In this document: positions 21,231-34,059 of the stretch, piece after piece
How the letters are laid out: each line of letters begins with the position of its first letter
Position numbering within the stretch: the first letter of the stretch is position 1
Source of the DNA: Sodiomyces alkalinus F11
Taxonomy: Eukaryota; Ascomycota; Sordariomycetes; Glomerellales; Plectosphaerellaceae
Reading direction: 5' to 3'
NCBI RefSeq assembly: GCF_003711515.1
Contig: NW_021167079.1
Location: forward strand, 2,459,755-2,523,754
DNA length: 64,000 nt
Notes under the pieces: model-generated
Databases searched by the model: none
The model's input: the letters and a program-made list of their open reading frames with translations, nothing else
What the model was told of the DNA's origin: nothing
Translations under genes and position numbers: made by a program

Positions 21231-24200
21231 CTTTCAGGTCACAATGCCAGAAATAGCATCATCAAGCTCTTTGGCAGGGAATCGCCGTTATAGTAGAGTC
21301 TTATGATGGTCGATGATGTGAGATGTGATGGCCAAGCAACTGTGAAGTCTCAGACAAGGCTGAGGCTGATGAAGTGAGCTAGAAAAACTTCAACGTCGTT
21401 TCGTCCCTGCCTGGTATGACACGACGCGCTGCACGCACGAAGTACTCTCTGTACGGAGTAGTACGGGAAGTATGCAGGTGCTAATAATTTGCAGTTGCCC
21501 CTCCGTCTCATGGTGGGGGACGAGGGGCAAATCGGATTAATAATCATCCAACGGAAAATAAAGGAGGAAAAGCGCACGTGACTCGGCAACTATATAACGA
21601 CTGCGAATAGGGACAGTTCACAGTATCCGTATTCCTCCGTCTTGACCCATCCCACACGACTCGGCGCTCTTGCCCGTCTTGAAAGTAATCAATACATAAG
21701 CGAATCCAACTCGGTTGTTTTGCTACCGAGACCCCATGGATGATCGCTGCGAACAAGTCACGAACTAGAATCAACAACACAACACAGAGTGGGCGTTCTA
21801 CGTGTAACTGGTCACTATTGGGTCTCTGGGTTGAAATCCCTCCTGATGAAGGGCTAAGGCTCACAATGTAAAGAAAGGGAGTGCAGGGAACCATAACTTC
21901 TTCGAATGTCCTCGATATTAGCGCTACACGCCGGAGGCCCACTCAGTGCGGGACATGAAAAGTCGGTGAAGGTCAGAAAATCTGGGTTCGAACTTCTGAG
22001 TCACCACAGGTCGGAAGGATAGGGGGATGCCTTCGCTAATGGAGTAAGGAGATCACTGGGTTGGTGATGTTCGTTTGTTTCAACTATTGAGGAAAGGTCA
22101 GTTATCATTTTGTCCGAAATACTCGAGTCGGACTGATGTGACTACCGTCGCTAGTTACTTTGCGAAGCCCATCCCAACAATTATGGCAGAGCTGTGAGCC
22201 ATGGAATGTGCTTAAGTACGTTGTAGTGAGTCCCTGATATTCTCACGGGGCATACAGCCCCTGGCAAAAAGTATTTGAACACGCCTATGTACCATCGACC
22301 CACAAAATATCAGGCTGAGGGCATATAGGCTTACTATCTAGCCTCAAATACTTAGGAGTGTTCAAATACTTATTGCCTCCCACTGTACCTCTCGCGTATG
22401 CGTATCGACTACCTAGGTACTTAGGTACTCCATACTTGATTACTTTATTACTTCGACGGACGAGAGCGCATGCATGGATATGTGGAAGCGATGTCTACAT
22501 GAGGTATCTTGGGAACACAGGCGGCATGTTACCAAACCTCTTACCGACCACCAAAAAGTCTATTTTTGCTGTGAGCGCGACTCATTCATTCCTCAACATT
22601 CATCCATCACAACCGTCGCCGGGGAGGCATCCTTCGGATATCTTTGGATAGGAGCTTGTTTCTCCCTGGGCGGAGACTAACAGTGAGCTTGCTTAGAAAG
22701 GTCTAGGACGTACCTATAGCTGCACCCTGTAGTGCCGTTTCATTTTAGCGTGGGAGAAGTTGACGTGCAGCGCCCTCGATGCTGTCCATTCACCCCACTT
22801 GTTTTGGCGAGGTATTCGCTGGACATGACCAGGGAGACGACAACAACGACGACCGATTTATTGGTGTCCCAAGCCCAAAACCAGCCTTGATTTCTTTCAA
22901 TGACTGTCTGCAATGGGCAATTGGACGGCTCCTGCTGGTTCAGGCAGAGCCGGGAGAAAGACGAGGAAGACTGCGTGGGGGTGACGGGCGACTGGGAGCA
23001 AAAGGCGAAAAAGTCTCCGCCTCTTTCACCTGCTCACAGTAACGAAGCTCGTCTGCCCCGCGTCTCGTGAAATCACGTCCTCCCTACCTCATGCCGACCC
23101 GGTTCACTGAGTGACCAATTCCCAAACCTCCCGTCATGCGGGTTGAAAGTTCACTGAATACAGTCTAGTGGAGGTTGCTCGCGGCACAGCGATAATCAAT
23201 TCGCGGATGGCGCACTTCTGCACACCTGCCTAGCTTAGCGTTCTGCCATAGCCCAACTGGGTAGGAAGGCGGGAAGATAGATCCCGATAAACTTGACGGT
23301 GGTGGCGGTATTATTACCTCTTTATTAACCCCCTGGCGGTTTCGAACCCATCGATATTCTGTTAGATTCCAGTTCGCAGGTGGGCGATGCACGGCGGATA
23401 TCGGCAGTCTTGTCGCTCGAGGTTGCAGCACGCAGGCTGCAATCCCCATTCCCGAGGAAAGTGCACGGCATAGCCCCAAGTCCCAAGTCCCAGGGATGAG
23501 TTTTGTCCACATATATATGTTGTTGCTGTTGGTGCCGCCACGAGAACTTCGAGGGAATCATTTTGTGGTAGGTAGACTAGGCTAATCGTATGCGTCGACC
23601 CATGCTGTACTGTTCCACGGAGGGCAGTATCCCGCTTCTTCCGTGGTCGTCTCCATTACTCAATACTACCCTTCCCCGCGGCAATTGGGGGGGGGGGGGG
23701 TTTCTTCCTCTTTTTGCTTCGTGGGACAGTAACGAAGGAAGAGGGGTTATTTTTACGGTTGTAAGTGGCTCCTCATGTCATGGCGAAAAGAAACCGCGCA
23801 TTTGGGGGTCGATGGGGCCCACGCATTGACTGGCAAGAGGAGGCTCTTGGCGTTCGCTTTAAGGCCACACCAACTGGCCACCCTTTGCGAAGGATAAGCG
23901 CTCTTGTGCGAGGGGGATTTGCGGCAGCCGCGGCCTGCGAAGCATCCTGAATATCTCACATACTTGCGAAGTACATACACTACACTACCTTAGTAGGAAG
24001 TACGGACACGGCCGGATACCACTTACGTTTTCCAGTCGCTGGTCCCGCGCGTAGGGACATATATCGAGAAGCCCCAACATGGTGCGGTTATCCAACTCTT
24101 GATACCCCGGCCCAGAATGCTCCTCCTCTCCTTTGGTGAATCCCTCTTTGGTGGGCGAGATCGAATGCTAAGGCATGGCCGTGTGAGTGTTGCCAGACTA

Positions 24201-26478
24201 AGAAAAGGGTCACCGTCTTCTGGCCAGGCTACATTCCTGATTAAGGTATTCAATCCTGAATGAAGAACGCCGTGGGATCGGAGGAGGCGCCGTACTTGGA
24301 CAAGGAGGCACGAAGAATACAAGTACCTTACTCCGTAATGTGCAGGTACCTGAACGTACGAAGTACTTCGTACTTTCGTGCGTACAACGTACAGTGTCGC
24401 CTTCAGGCAAATCTGGCCGGAAAATAAGGCGACCCGGAAAATATACGCTAGCGAGTTGGATACAGAGGGGCAGGCATTCCACGCTAGAAGCCCAAAGCCA
24501 AAGCCGCCAGGGGACCAGAGCGCGGGCCAGGGGCTCCTTCGGTGGAGTCCAGAGGAGTCCAACAGTGAAGGGGATGGCTGGCGCTGGATGTGGTCTCCCT
24601 CCACCTCCCTTTCCCACCCCTTTTTGAATGCTCCGAATGCTGATTGATTCTCGGTCTCGTCTCCGATTTCTTTCTCTTGTTCTATATAGGTACTTGAGCC
24701 TCCTATCCCAGAATATGGTGATTACAAACTTCACAAAATGAGACGGGAGAAAAGAGATAGCGTCGACTAAAAGAGCATCGAGTCGTTTTTACGGATACCT
24801 CCTCCGTGTCCGTACTTTGCTGGTCTGTTCTGGAGGGCAAAATATAATATGGGGCCTCCTCCACTTGCGACATCACGTTGAATCAGACTGCAGATTATGC
24901 GCCTCCCCTGAAAAGATACTTAGCACGGAGTGCTGTGCTTCGTATTTCCCTACCTACCTTACTTTAAGGGAAGAACTCGACCTGGCCAGCGTTGAGGGAG
25001 GAGTTCTCCTCACTCTCCCAAGAACCCATCCCATCCCGCCCCCTCCACTAACTTCCAAGTTGGCACTAATACGGACTGATACAATATCCCACGGTTTATT
25101 GCTCAAGTTCCATGTGAACAAATCGCGTATCCGGGTGTACGGAGTAGGTACCTTTGTATTCGCAGTACGTAGGTACCTTACCTAGGGTACTTCGTACGTT
25201 GTAATGGGCGCTACCTTGGGCACAGCGCTGTGTACCCTTGACTCCAGGCTCGTTTCCCCACGTCTCAATGTCCACATCTTAAACCCACGTCGCCTATTGT
25301 CTGTGCTCGCCATTTCTGATCTGTCCCCCTGTCTTGCCCCCATCCATGTTTCTTTCGTTCTCGTCGCCTCGTGCGTCGTGCCTCGTCTTTGTATTCTTTC
25401 TTTCTCTTTTCTCTCTTCACCCGCCTCCGGCTGCTATTTTCTATCAGCCTGTCGCTCCTGGCCCCAGGGCGCGATGTGTGAGAATAGCTTCAGCGTCTTC
25501 GGCAACTGAATTGCTTTCGATTTCCTGGCCCTGTGTACGAGCGCCACCTCTTGAATCAGAGGTGTGCAGAGACGTAAGTTGCTGATCGCCCAAGCTCTCT
25601 GTCTTTGCCTCATTTCCTCTCTCCCTGTCTTGTATGTTGCACGTTGTCCCTGGACCTTGTGCTGTCCACACAACGCACGCGAAAAATACGCACCCCCTAT
25701 TTCCCATCCCAGGACACTTGGCCCCTTTTTCTTTCTCTTCCCTGTCCTCTCCCTGTCCCGTCCAATGTGCATCCCGCTGGACTGGCAGCTACGTTGTAGC
25801 TTACTAGCTGGTTGGCTGGCTACCCAGTCGGTCAACCAGCTCGGTGGCCAGTCGCAGGGGTTGCGCATGAAGACTCGCAGGAACAAAGTGCTGGCGTTGC
25901 TATCGGCGCTGGCATGGGCTATGGACGTGGGCACGGGCACGGGCATGGACTGTGAGTAGGGCTTGCGGATGCTCTCGAGAAGGGAAGTAGGGTTCGCGGG
26001 AGGACACAACACCTAAAATCGAAAGACTCGACCGCTTCGACCGCACTCGCGACCACTCGCCAACCACCAGAGAAGAAAACAAAAAGGGGAGAGAAAAAAA
26101 CGAAAACGAAACCGTCGCTTTGTGCGCTGCGCTGTCTCTCGTCGGTCTTCGTCATCTCCTCAGACTGCGTCGTCAGCGTCACCGCCCACATCAGCCCCAG
26201 AAAATCTCCAGCCCCGCCACTGGCATCTCGGCTTGTCCTGTCCACCCTCGCCTTCGGCCTCGGGCTCATCCCGTGCTCAATCTTTCCCCATCTTCTAAAC
26301 CATCGCCTTGCTTTTTGTGTTACCATCCGCTCGTCAACGTCCTCGGCCTCGTCCGGTCCGTTGATGACATCGTTGAGAGGACCTTGCGCTGACCGTCTTT
26401 TTACCGATGCCAGCAACGCGATAGACGAACCCAACCCTGCCGATTGCGGCGTGTACTAGTTGTGTAGTAGAAGAAAAA
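21231..26478. other. Large intergenic region with MITE and Pumilio-gene leader
   Basis: I see no supported protein gene in 5.2 kb. The first part is the divergent upstream region of RPC2. A MITE lies at 22253-22387. A G run (about 12 nt) occurs near 23689. TACTCCGTA copies lie at 21452, 24329 and 25138. From about 25,200 the plus strand becomes pyrimidine-rich, which I read as promoter and long leader of the Pumilio gene. Two TTCGAA-containing tRNA-like arms (about 21985 and 23340) do not fold into tRNAs. Confidence 0.5.
22253..22387. mobile_element. Tc1/mariner-type MITE, 135 bp
   Basis: Imperfect terminal inverted repeats of about 33 nt start TACAG on each strand and share AAGTATTTGAACAC. 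About 26 of 33 positions match. The TA at each end fits the TA target duplication of Tc1/mariner or pogo elements. The interior is too short to code. No autonomous relative is in this window. Confidence 0.75.
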
Positions 26479-29400
26479 ATGGACGAGAGGCTCTTCATGT
26501 CCCAGCATTCGCCTCGGAACGAGTCGTCGCCCTCGATGAATAACCTTGTCTCACCTCCACGAAACGGCAGTCGCCTGCCGCAGCCGAATGCCCCGACTCA
26601 CGAGCTTAGATCTTCTCTGCCCCGTCGCTTCACCACCGACTCGGGACGTGTACCAACACTGTCATCTATAATCTCTCAGCGCGGCCCTCTTCCTGGGCCT
26701 GACCCCAACGTATGCTCTAGTTACCTTCTGCGTGTGAATGGTGACATTGGAACGTGGCTAACCTCCAAGTATTACAGAACTACCACAAAGTCCAACTGGT
26801 ATGTGGGCCTTTCTCTGGTATATCTCTTTTTTTTCGACTGCGATCTCCAGGCAGCACGGGCAATGGAGACTATACGCCCTAATGCATTCTGAGCCGCGGA
26901 CCGAGACAGAAGGAGGAAAGCAAGTGCTGATGCCGTGCAGTTAGAGAAGAAAAAGCAAGAATATGAACGCCTTCGAGAGCAAAGGAGGCGCTTCGAGCTG
27001 GAAATGCAGAAGCTGGAACAAGCCCAACGCCGGGAGGAGCTCGAATTGGCCAAGATGCAGGACGACCTGACCCGACAGGGGCACCAATCCGAACCCACCA
27101 CACCCCCCGAATATCATGACAGTTCTGGCTTTCCCTCGATGTTTTCGCGACCGAACCGCTACTCGATGTCTAGCCTTATATCCCCGCCAGGACTGTTTAA
27201 TCGGCCCGCTCGATCCGGTTCACTACTCACCTCGCCTCCATCCAACATTTTGTCCTCTCGGATGCCCTTTGAGGATCACCTCCCTTCCCGCTCAGTACCG
27301 ATCACGCGGAGGAACAGTGACGATGAGGAGAAAGAAGAAGCTGTTCGCCAGGATCCGAGCAGCCATCGATCTTCCAATGCGTGAGTAAATTCCTTCTTTT
27401 TTTTCTCGCCCCCTTGAATAAAGTACGGTGTTGCTGGGAACCGGTCCTTCCTTGCTTGGTGGGGCTTGGTTCTTTGAGTGACACCAGACTTAATCAGTTG
27501 CCTTCAGAGAGAAGGAGAGTGGGATGAAGAAGGTTGGCTTCGATGGCTCCAATCCCCGGCGTCTAAGTTTGGGCGTGCGTCACAACACTCTGGGTAGACC
27601 TGGAAATACCACGCTTGCAGTTGTCGTTCCTCTTGTCTAGAGTTCTAGGCGAGAATGACACACTCCGTGGCTCCAGCCCAAAAGTGGCGTAGGAATATCG
27701 GTTTGCGCAAACTCAGCCTGGCGCACTTTCACCCTCGCCTAATTTCTCTATTCGTCCCCTGCCCACCGATTGGAGCTCCGGTTTCTATTCTCCTTGAATC
27801 TTCCTTGTCCATACACACACAGACACACAGACACACTTATCCATACCTGTTTCTTGTATCCTTCGACATCTCCAGCTATACTTATCAAAGCGCCCATTCC
27901 TGCAACCGCCCGACGAACTTCCACTTGACAGACATCATATTCAAAAAACAATCAGAATGCTGACTCTGGCCGAAATAGCTACAACCGCTACTCGATGCCT
28001 GTAACCCGATCTCGCAATGGTCTCTACGGCGCCGATCTTGACCAAACAGGTACTGCGCGTTTCTTGTTCGGCGAGGAGGACTCTGGTGATGCCCGCTACG
28101 GTCAAGTCTTCAGAGACGAAAGTTTCCCTACCCTAGTCCGACGCGAAGACCAAATGGTACGTACCTTCTTTTTTTCCCTTCTCCTTTTTCTCAGCCCCTT
28201 TATGACTTTGCCCACCCATCCGTGGTTCCCAAGATCCCTTCGTGGTTTTGGGCAGGTGCGTTCTTGCCCGTGGGTATGAAACTTCCTGTCCCTTCCTGCC
28301 CTGACTTGCCTGGCCCGGTTCGGTCATTGGGCAAGTACGACAGGCAAGTGTTGTTGCCCTGGGAGAAGAAGTCTGGGAAAGGTACCTTAGTGGGTGTGCC
28401 CGCTACCTTACCTACCCAACTCACATCTCAATATTCACCATCGCAATCCTGACTATTGTTGTTCTTATTCATCTCTTTCTCTTTTCCCTCCGTCTTCCTC
28501 TCTGCTCTTTTCCCCCCGGTGTCTCTTGTTCTCGTCCTTATTAAACATCTTTCAAAATCCCTTCATCCTCCTATCTGTGCCATTCTTGAGAAAAAAAATC
28601 TTAGAAAAATTACCTGGCACTCTCGCATCACCTTTTTTCTTCTTCTTTGCCTTAAAGCTCTCAAATCTCGCCCACGTCGAGATCAAGATTTGCGAGTCCG
28701 TTGGTATTGACGTTGTGGGCATTTTGCACAGCTTTCTGCGTCATCCGCTGCTCTTGACCTTGCATTGTCTCCGTCTCCTTCTCCCGAGGTGTCATCTTCC
28801 ACCAAAGGTTGGGGCAATATTAACCGTCACCGCGCACGACAGTCTCTTTCGACCATCAATACCTCGCAACTCAACGGTCCAACATCTGCGGCGGAAGGGA
28901 CACGTTCTTCGACTATCCGCCACTCCCTCGACCTGCAGTACTTCTCCGAGAATTCTTCTGACCCCCCTTCGGTCGTCTCTCCCCCGGGCAATCCCATCAT
29001 GGCCTCTGCTCCGAGCCTGCAGAGCTCCTTCTCTGGCAATGATGTCCAGACTGTTAGGAACGGCTCAGGCGCCAATAACCATGCCCAGCAGCACTTCCAT
29101 AACCACAATGCCAGCATGGGTCGAATTCCCGCTGGCGCCGTTCCTACCCGCCATACCCGCGAACTGTCCAACGATAGCACCGCAGCTGCTCGCGACCAGG
29201 CCGGCGCCTATCACTCTCTCCAGGGTGCTCTCCAAGGTGGCGCCGCTCCTTTCGGACCCGCGGGCAATGGCATCGCCACTACCCATACCTCTCCTGGCGG
29301 TGGTTCGACGACTACGGCCTCTGGTTCAGGTGGGGCCAACTCGTCTTACGGATTCTATCCGGGCGGACCCAATTACTCGTCGCCTACTTCGTCTGCCCCT

Positions 29401-31136
29401 CCCGTCACTGGTACTGGTACATTTGGCGTGCCTTTCATTGCTACGGGCATGCAAGGCCTGAACCTTAACGGAGGCACCATGTACCCTCCCCAGAACTACA
29501 CTGGATATGGCGGCAATCATTACCCCACGCACTCACCCCGCGATAGCCAGCACCGCGTGATTCAGAATCGTCGCCAGATTGACAGTGAAGGTTTGTTTTG
29601 CTGCCTCCTGATGGGCCGGCAAAGCCGACCCCCTCCCCCTCTTTTATACAAATAAGCGGACGCTAACCGAATTCTCTCATAGCCATGCTCCGATACCAGA
29701 ATCTTCCCCTCGAACACGTCGGAGGTCAAATTTACGAGCTATGCAAGGACCAGCACGGATGCCGCTATCTGCAGAAAAAGCTCGAAGAGCGCAACCCAGA
29801 CCACGTCCACATGATCTGGCTGGAGACCAATCAGCACGTCATTGAGCTTATGACAGACCCCTTTGGCAACTACCTCTGTCAGAAACTCTTGGAGTACTGC
29901 AATGACGAGGAGCGCACGGTTCTTGTCCAGAACGCATCGCATGACATGGTCCGCATTGCTCTGAACCAACACGGCACCCGTGCACTCCAGAAGATGATTG
30001 AGTTTGTTACCCTGCCCGTGCAGGTCCAGACCATCATCGAGGCCCTCCGTAACCGTGTTGTCGAGCTCATTCAGGACCTCAACGGCAACCACGTGATTCA
30101 GAAATGTCTGAACAAGTTGAGTGCTATTGATGCTCAGTTCATCTTTGACGCTGTTGGCAACAACTGCGTCGACGTGGGCACTCATCGCCATGGCTGCTGC
30201 GTGCTCCAGCGCTGCATTGACCATGCTGATGGTCAACAGAAGGTTTGGCTTATTGGGAAGATCACGGAACACGCGCCTATCCTCGTGCAGGATCCGTATG
30301 GCAACTATGTGGTCCAGTACATCATCGACCTCAATGAGTCGGCGTTCACTGAGCCTGTTGTGGCCATGTTCCGCAATCGTATCAGTCAGCTGTCTCGCCA
30401 CAAGTTCAGCTCGAATGTGATTGAGAAGTGCTTGCGCTGCTCGCAAGATGTCTCGCGTGACATGATTGTCGATGAGCTCCTCAATCCCGGCGAGCTCGAC
30501 CGCGTCTTGCGAGACTCGTTCGCCAACTACGTGGTCCAGACTGCTCTCGACTGCGCGACGCCCGCGGGTAAAGCCCGTCTCGTGGAAGGAATTCGTCCTT
30601 TCCTGCCATCGATCCGATCGACTCCCTATGGCCGCCGCATTCAAGCTAAGATTCAGGCTTATGACAATCGCGGAACTGCAGCCATGGCTGGTCAGTCGAC
30701 TCCGGCCGACAACACGCAAGGCCAGGTCCCTCTGCGTCCCGGGCACAACCGCGGTATGGTTAACAACACCTCGATTGTCACTCCGGGCGGGCCCCTGCCC
30801 AACGGCGGTGGCATGGCCCAGCAACCGTCGTATCCGCTTGCTAGCAACCTTACGGTGCCCCCTCCGGTTCTTCCTCCACCTCAGGTTCAGAACCAGCGAC
30901 TTCCCCAGTTGAGCTGGAACGGCCAGCAACAGCAGGAAGCATCACAGATGCAAGGTCAAGCCTTTGGTCAGGACCAGAATCGGGACCAAGCCAAGACCCA
31001 GCCCGAGTCGCAGCCGTCGCAGTTCCAGCCTGAGCCTGGCCAGTCTCAGCAGCAACAGCAAATGCAACTGCCCACCAACGGAGCATCCCGAAGCCCTCCT
31101 GGTGCTGGCAATGGTGACGGGCCCCGGTGGCTGTAA
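26479..31136 (+). CDS. Pumilio (PUF) RNA-binding protein, Puf4/Mpt5-like
   Basis: PUF proteins bind 3'-UTR motifs in the cytoplasm and repress or destabilise mRNAs. My exons are 26479-26709, 26778-26798 (a 21-nt micro-exon, NYHKVQL), 26941-27380, 27508-27574, 27956-28156, 28732-29590 and 29683-31136. All phases close, giving about 1,090 residues. Exon 3 starts with a coiled coil (EKKKQEYERLREQRRRFELE). The middle is Ser/Gly/Asn-rich and disordered. The PUF domain begins at about residue 607 with repeats such as DQHGCRYLQKKLEE, DPFGNYLCQKLLEY, NQHGTRALQKMIEF, DLNGNHVIQKCLNK, HRHGCCVLQRCIDH, DPYGNYVVQYIIDL and HKFSSNVIEKCLRC. A Gln-rich tail ends the protein. Introns 4 (381 nt) and 5 (575 nt) are long. 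The PUF part is certain; exons 2, 4 and 5 are inferred. Confidence 0.88.
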
Positions 31137-32639
31137 AATACTCTCCTAAACCAATCGGCACCAGCCGATAAACCACCTGCCCTCACCCAATCTTACATCA
31201 AGATATCACCCACCTCTTCTCGCTGATGGTACGATATGCGGCATGGCTCTGAAAGACCAAGGGGTTCTAGACAAGAAGGCATGAGCTTAATGGTCTTGGC
31301 CTCTCTCTTCATTCAACACGGTGACGACACTGCCACGACTTGATGACATTTTCTTTCTTACTGTGGGTTGCAGGTATGATTGTCGACGACATCATTCCAT
31401 ACCCAGATCATTTCCCCATCGATACTGCAGTTTTTTCGGACGGCGAAAAACGAAAAAAGACAAAAAAAAAGGCGAGAGAAGCCGCTTTGTTGTACACTAC
31501 ATACAGCGCTACAGATCACGATCATGGAAGATGACAAGCATGTGCAAGGATTGCTTCGGAGATTGAGCGATGATGCAGGTTCTCGGAGAGGAGACATTGA
31601 CGTGTACTTTGCAAAGGTCGCATCCGCGGACGGCCAGACGATCATTGCCTTGGAGATTTCTCTTCCCCTGTTTTGCTATTTCCCCTTTCCTATCTTCTTT
31701 TCTCTGCTTTGTTGTTACTTGAAGCTCTCTTTTCTTTTTTTTTCTTTTTTTCGGGCCTTGGTTTTTACTTCTTTTCCTTCCAGTTCTTCCTTTCCTGCTA
31801 AATTCCGGGTGCGGGTGACGACTATGATGGAGGGGAATGGGAGGTGCCGGGATTGTTCTTAGACGACTCGACTCTTGGGCTTCTTGCACGGTGGTTTGGG
31901 AAGATAGTTGTTGCTTGGTCTAGCTCTCAGTCATGTTTCTAGGAAACGTCTAATCCCAGTTACATACATCAGTTCAGTGTTTTTCCTTTTTTTTTCCCTT
32001 CCCTTCTAGTTCTTGTGATTGCAATGTTTTGTAGTAAGGGTCGTAGTATTACTTGTCCTCCTTCTTACCTCTCTCGCGCTTTTTGAAAATGCCTGGGGGA
32101 GAGGGTGGCGATTCAAACGGCGATGCATCTCGGGTCTGGACCATTCAAGCTAAGGCATGCCTGTGCCTGGGCTTAATATGGACGTTAACCACCGCGCCTC
32201 CTCCCGGCCCGGCTATTGGCCGATGGGGTAAAGAGGCTAAAGTCTGTGGCGGTGCTGACCAACCAGCAGCAGACGATGGCCCCTTGGTGTGGGGCCAATG
32301 CGCGGCAAAGAAGGGAAAAGAAGGGAAGGCTTTCCGCAAATAGCTTCATAAAGCCACATACCTCGACTCTGGGTTCAATACGGACCACGTTTTAACTTTT
32401 CTTCCCCCCCTCCTTTCTCTCCAAACGGCCCAACAACTAACAAACTCAAACTTCCAAAGCCACGCGCGTTTGTACAGAGTACTCAAGATTGGTTTTCTCT
32501 GTTCAAAGGTCCACATAGTCGAAAGACTGACAGTACCTTACTGTACTAAGACTTGTCTGTCTGTCTCCCGAACCTCCAATTCGACACCAGACATCAGCCA
32601 CCAAAGTCAACTCTTCCCTCTTTCTCTTGGGCTATCAGT
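31137..32639. other. Pumilio 3' region and SERF promoter
   Basis: No gene is supported. Open frames around 31,320-31,862 have T-rich, low-complexity products. The last 200 bp before 32640 are pyrimidine-rich and look like the leader of the next gene. Confidence 0.5.
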
Positions 32640-33309
32640 ATGGCTCGTGGCAACCAGCGCGACAAGGCTCGTGAAGCCGCTCAGAAGAAGCTGGCTGCTA
32701 TGGTACGTTTTTGATCTCTTGGGTTATGTTATCTATACCTTGGGGTGTGTGGGATGGGGGTGGAATGAACGGATGAATGGTGCGCATTGGTGAGCCTCCT
32801 ACACGCGGTGAGCACTGAGCAACAACAGCAGGGACGAGGTGTGGTTATTATGAGGAGGCCACAGACGACTGACAGTGTCTTTGAGAGAGTGGGGGGTGAG
32901 GGGGTGGGAGAGATAAACCCAGCTGGGGCTAACGGTGCTTTTTTTCTGGTGTAGAAATCCGGCAATAATTTGACGGGCACAGAGCTCCAGCGCGCCCGGG
33001 AGACGGCTGCCGATATCATGAGGCAGAAGCAGGCTGCCGGTGAGTTCTTGATGTTGATTTCATGCCTCTTCCCTCTCCCTCTCCCTCTCCCTCTCCCTCT
33101 CCCTCTCGGTAGTTCGGGCTTGTTCTTTTTTTTTTGTTCTCTCTTCTGTAATCACGTGGCGTAACGCCGCCGCCCCGAAGTTTCCACGCTTATAAGGGAT
33201 TTTGCCCTTTATATAAGAATCTCTGCTGACATACTTGTCACCGGTAGCGGAGGCCCGCAAGGCGACTGGTGAGGCAAAGGCGGCAAAGGATAAGGCCAAG
33301 AAGAAATAA
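32640..33309 (+). CDS. SERF/4F5-family small basic protein
   Basis: Exons 32640-32702, 32955-33039 and 33248-33309 encode 69 residues: MARGNQRDKAREAAQKKLAA, then KSGNNLTGTELQRARE, ending in a Lys/Ala tail (KAAKDKAKKK). The GNQR-x2-AR-x-A-x-KK start is the 4F5 (small EDRK-rich factor) signature. Related proteins are short, highly charged, mostly disordered and implicated in amyloid aggregation and nucleic-acid binding; the role here is not known. The introns (252 and 208 nt) are longer than the coding sequence. Intron 2 contains a CCCTCT hexamer array. The Kozak context is good (ATCAGTATGGC). Confidence 0.88.
33066..33107. repeat. (CCCTCT)n array in SERF intron 2
   Basis: About six tandem CCCTCT units lie just inside the donor side of the second SERF intron. 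Read on the other strand it is an AGAGGG hexamer. Confidence 0.85.
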
Positions 33310-34059
33310 GTTGCTTCCAAAAGAAAATTGGCGGCTGGGGGAGGTGCAGCGAGCGTGTCAGACTTGGATTTTTTATTTTGATTTTCCTTCTTACCTTTCC
33401 GTTTCGTTAAACGACTTGCAAAATACCTAAATATATATAAGTATACTTTATGATAAGCAGATTGTCTCTTTTCTCTGACTTTTTTTCGTTTCCTTTGTTC
33501 TAGATCAGTCCCGATATACGCGACACTACGAGACAAGGAATGAGAGTAACAGGATAACAGGACAATGTTACCCGAGGCTGAGCGAGGGGAAGCTTTTGAC
33601 CTTCCTCGCCTCGTTATATTTGTAGCTCCTGCAGGGCTAAGACAGCTGGACGAAAGCATTTCTAGTACATTGTTATTTTCTTCTCTTCTTGTCTCCCAGA
33701 CTCCCAAGCCCAAGGATTTTGGGTCTTGATGTATTTTCGTTTTCTTGGATCCCGGAATTCGTGTGCCGCTGCCACGGAGGCCGGTTTCTGATTCCTCCAA
33801 ATCCGCCGTCACGTGTGGCCTATTAGCCCGTGCATGCCCCACAGCGACATACCTGACATCAAGACATCGAGGTATCTCACGACGACCTCTCTTATCCCTC
33901 TTCACCTTCCACTACTTTAAACCTCCCTTACTCCCCCTTGGCTTCTCTCGTGCCCTTTTCTTCTTCGTCCACGCTCGTCCCTCAGCTCTTTCCATCGACT
34001 AATCACAAAAATGCCGTAAATATCTCCCTACGTGTATCCTTACTATTGCCGCGTCCAAT
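33310..34059 (+). other. SERF 3' region and an orphan gene start next to the repeat island
   Basis: From about 33,880 the plus strand is strongly pyrimidine-rich and ends in CACAAAA before an ATG at 34011, the context of a highly expressed fungal gene. The start reads ATGCC followed by GTAAAT, which looks like a short first exon and donor, a layout seen in small ribosomal-protein genes. A branch-like GCTAAC and CCGTAG follow by about 34,105, but no protein body continues; the sequence passes into RIP-mutated repeat. It may be a gene decapitated or inactivated by the island. Low confidence. Confidence 0.3.

Noticed and set aside
21963..22004. TTCGAAC-containing hairpin resembling a tRNA T-arm
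   Set aside because: The flanks do not form acceptor, D and anticodon stems of tRNA length; it is only a local hairpin.
23325..23380. Minus-strand GGTTCGAAA motif suggesting a tRNA
   Set aside because: The T-stem has mismatches and no cloverleaf can be built around it.
3883..28012. Shared MPVTRxRN start in the EAF3-intron exon and an internal Pumilio exon
   Set aside because: Similarity ends after about eight residues and codons differ; most likely coincidence.
29739..30929. 396-codon minus-strand frame opposite the Pumilio repeats
   Set aside because: It is an antisense shadow of the PUF domain exon.
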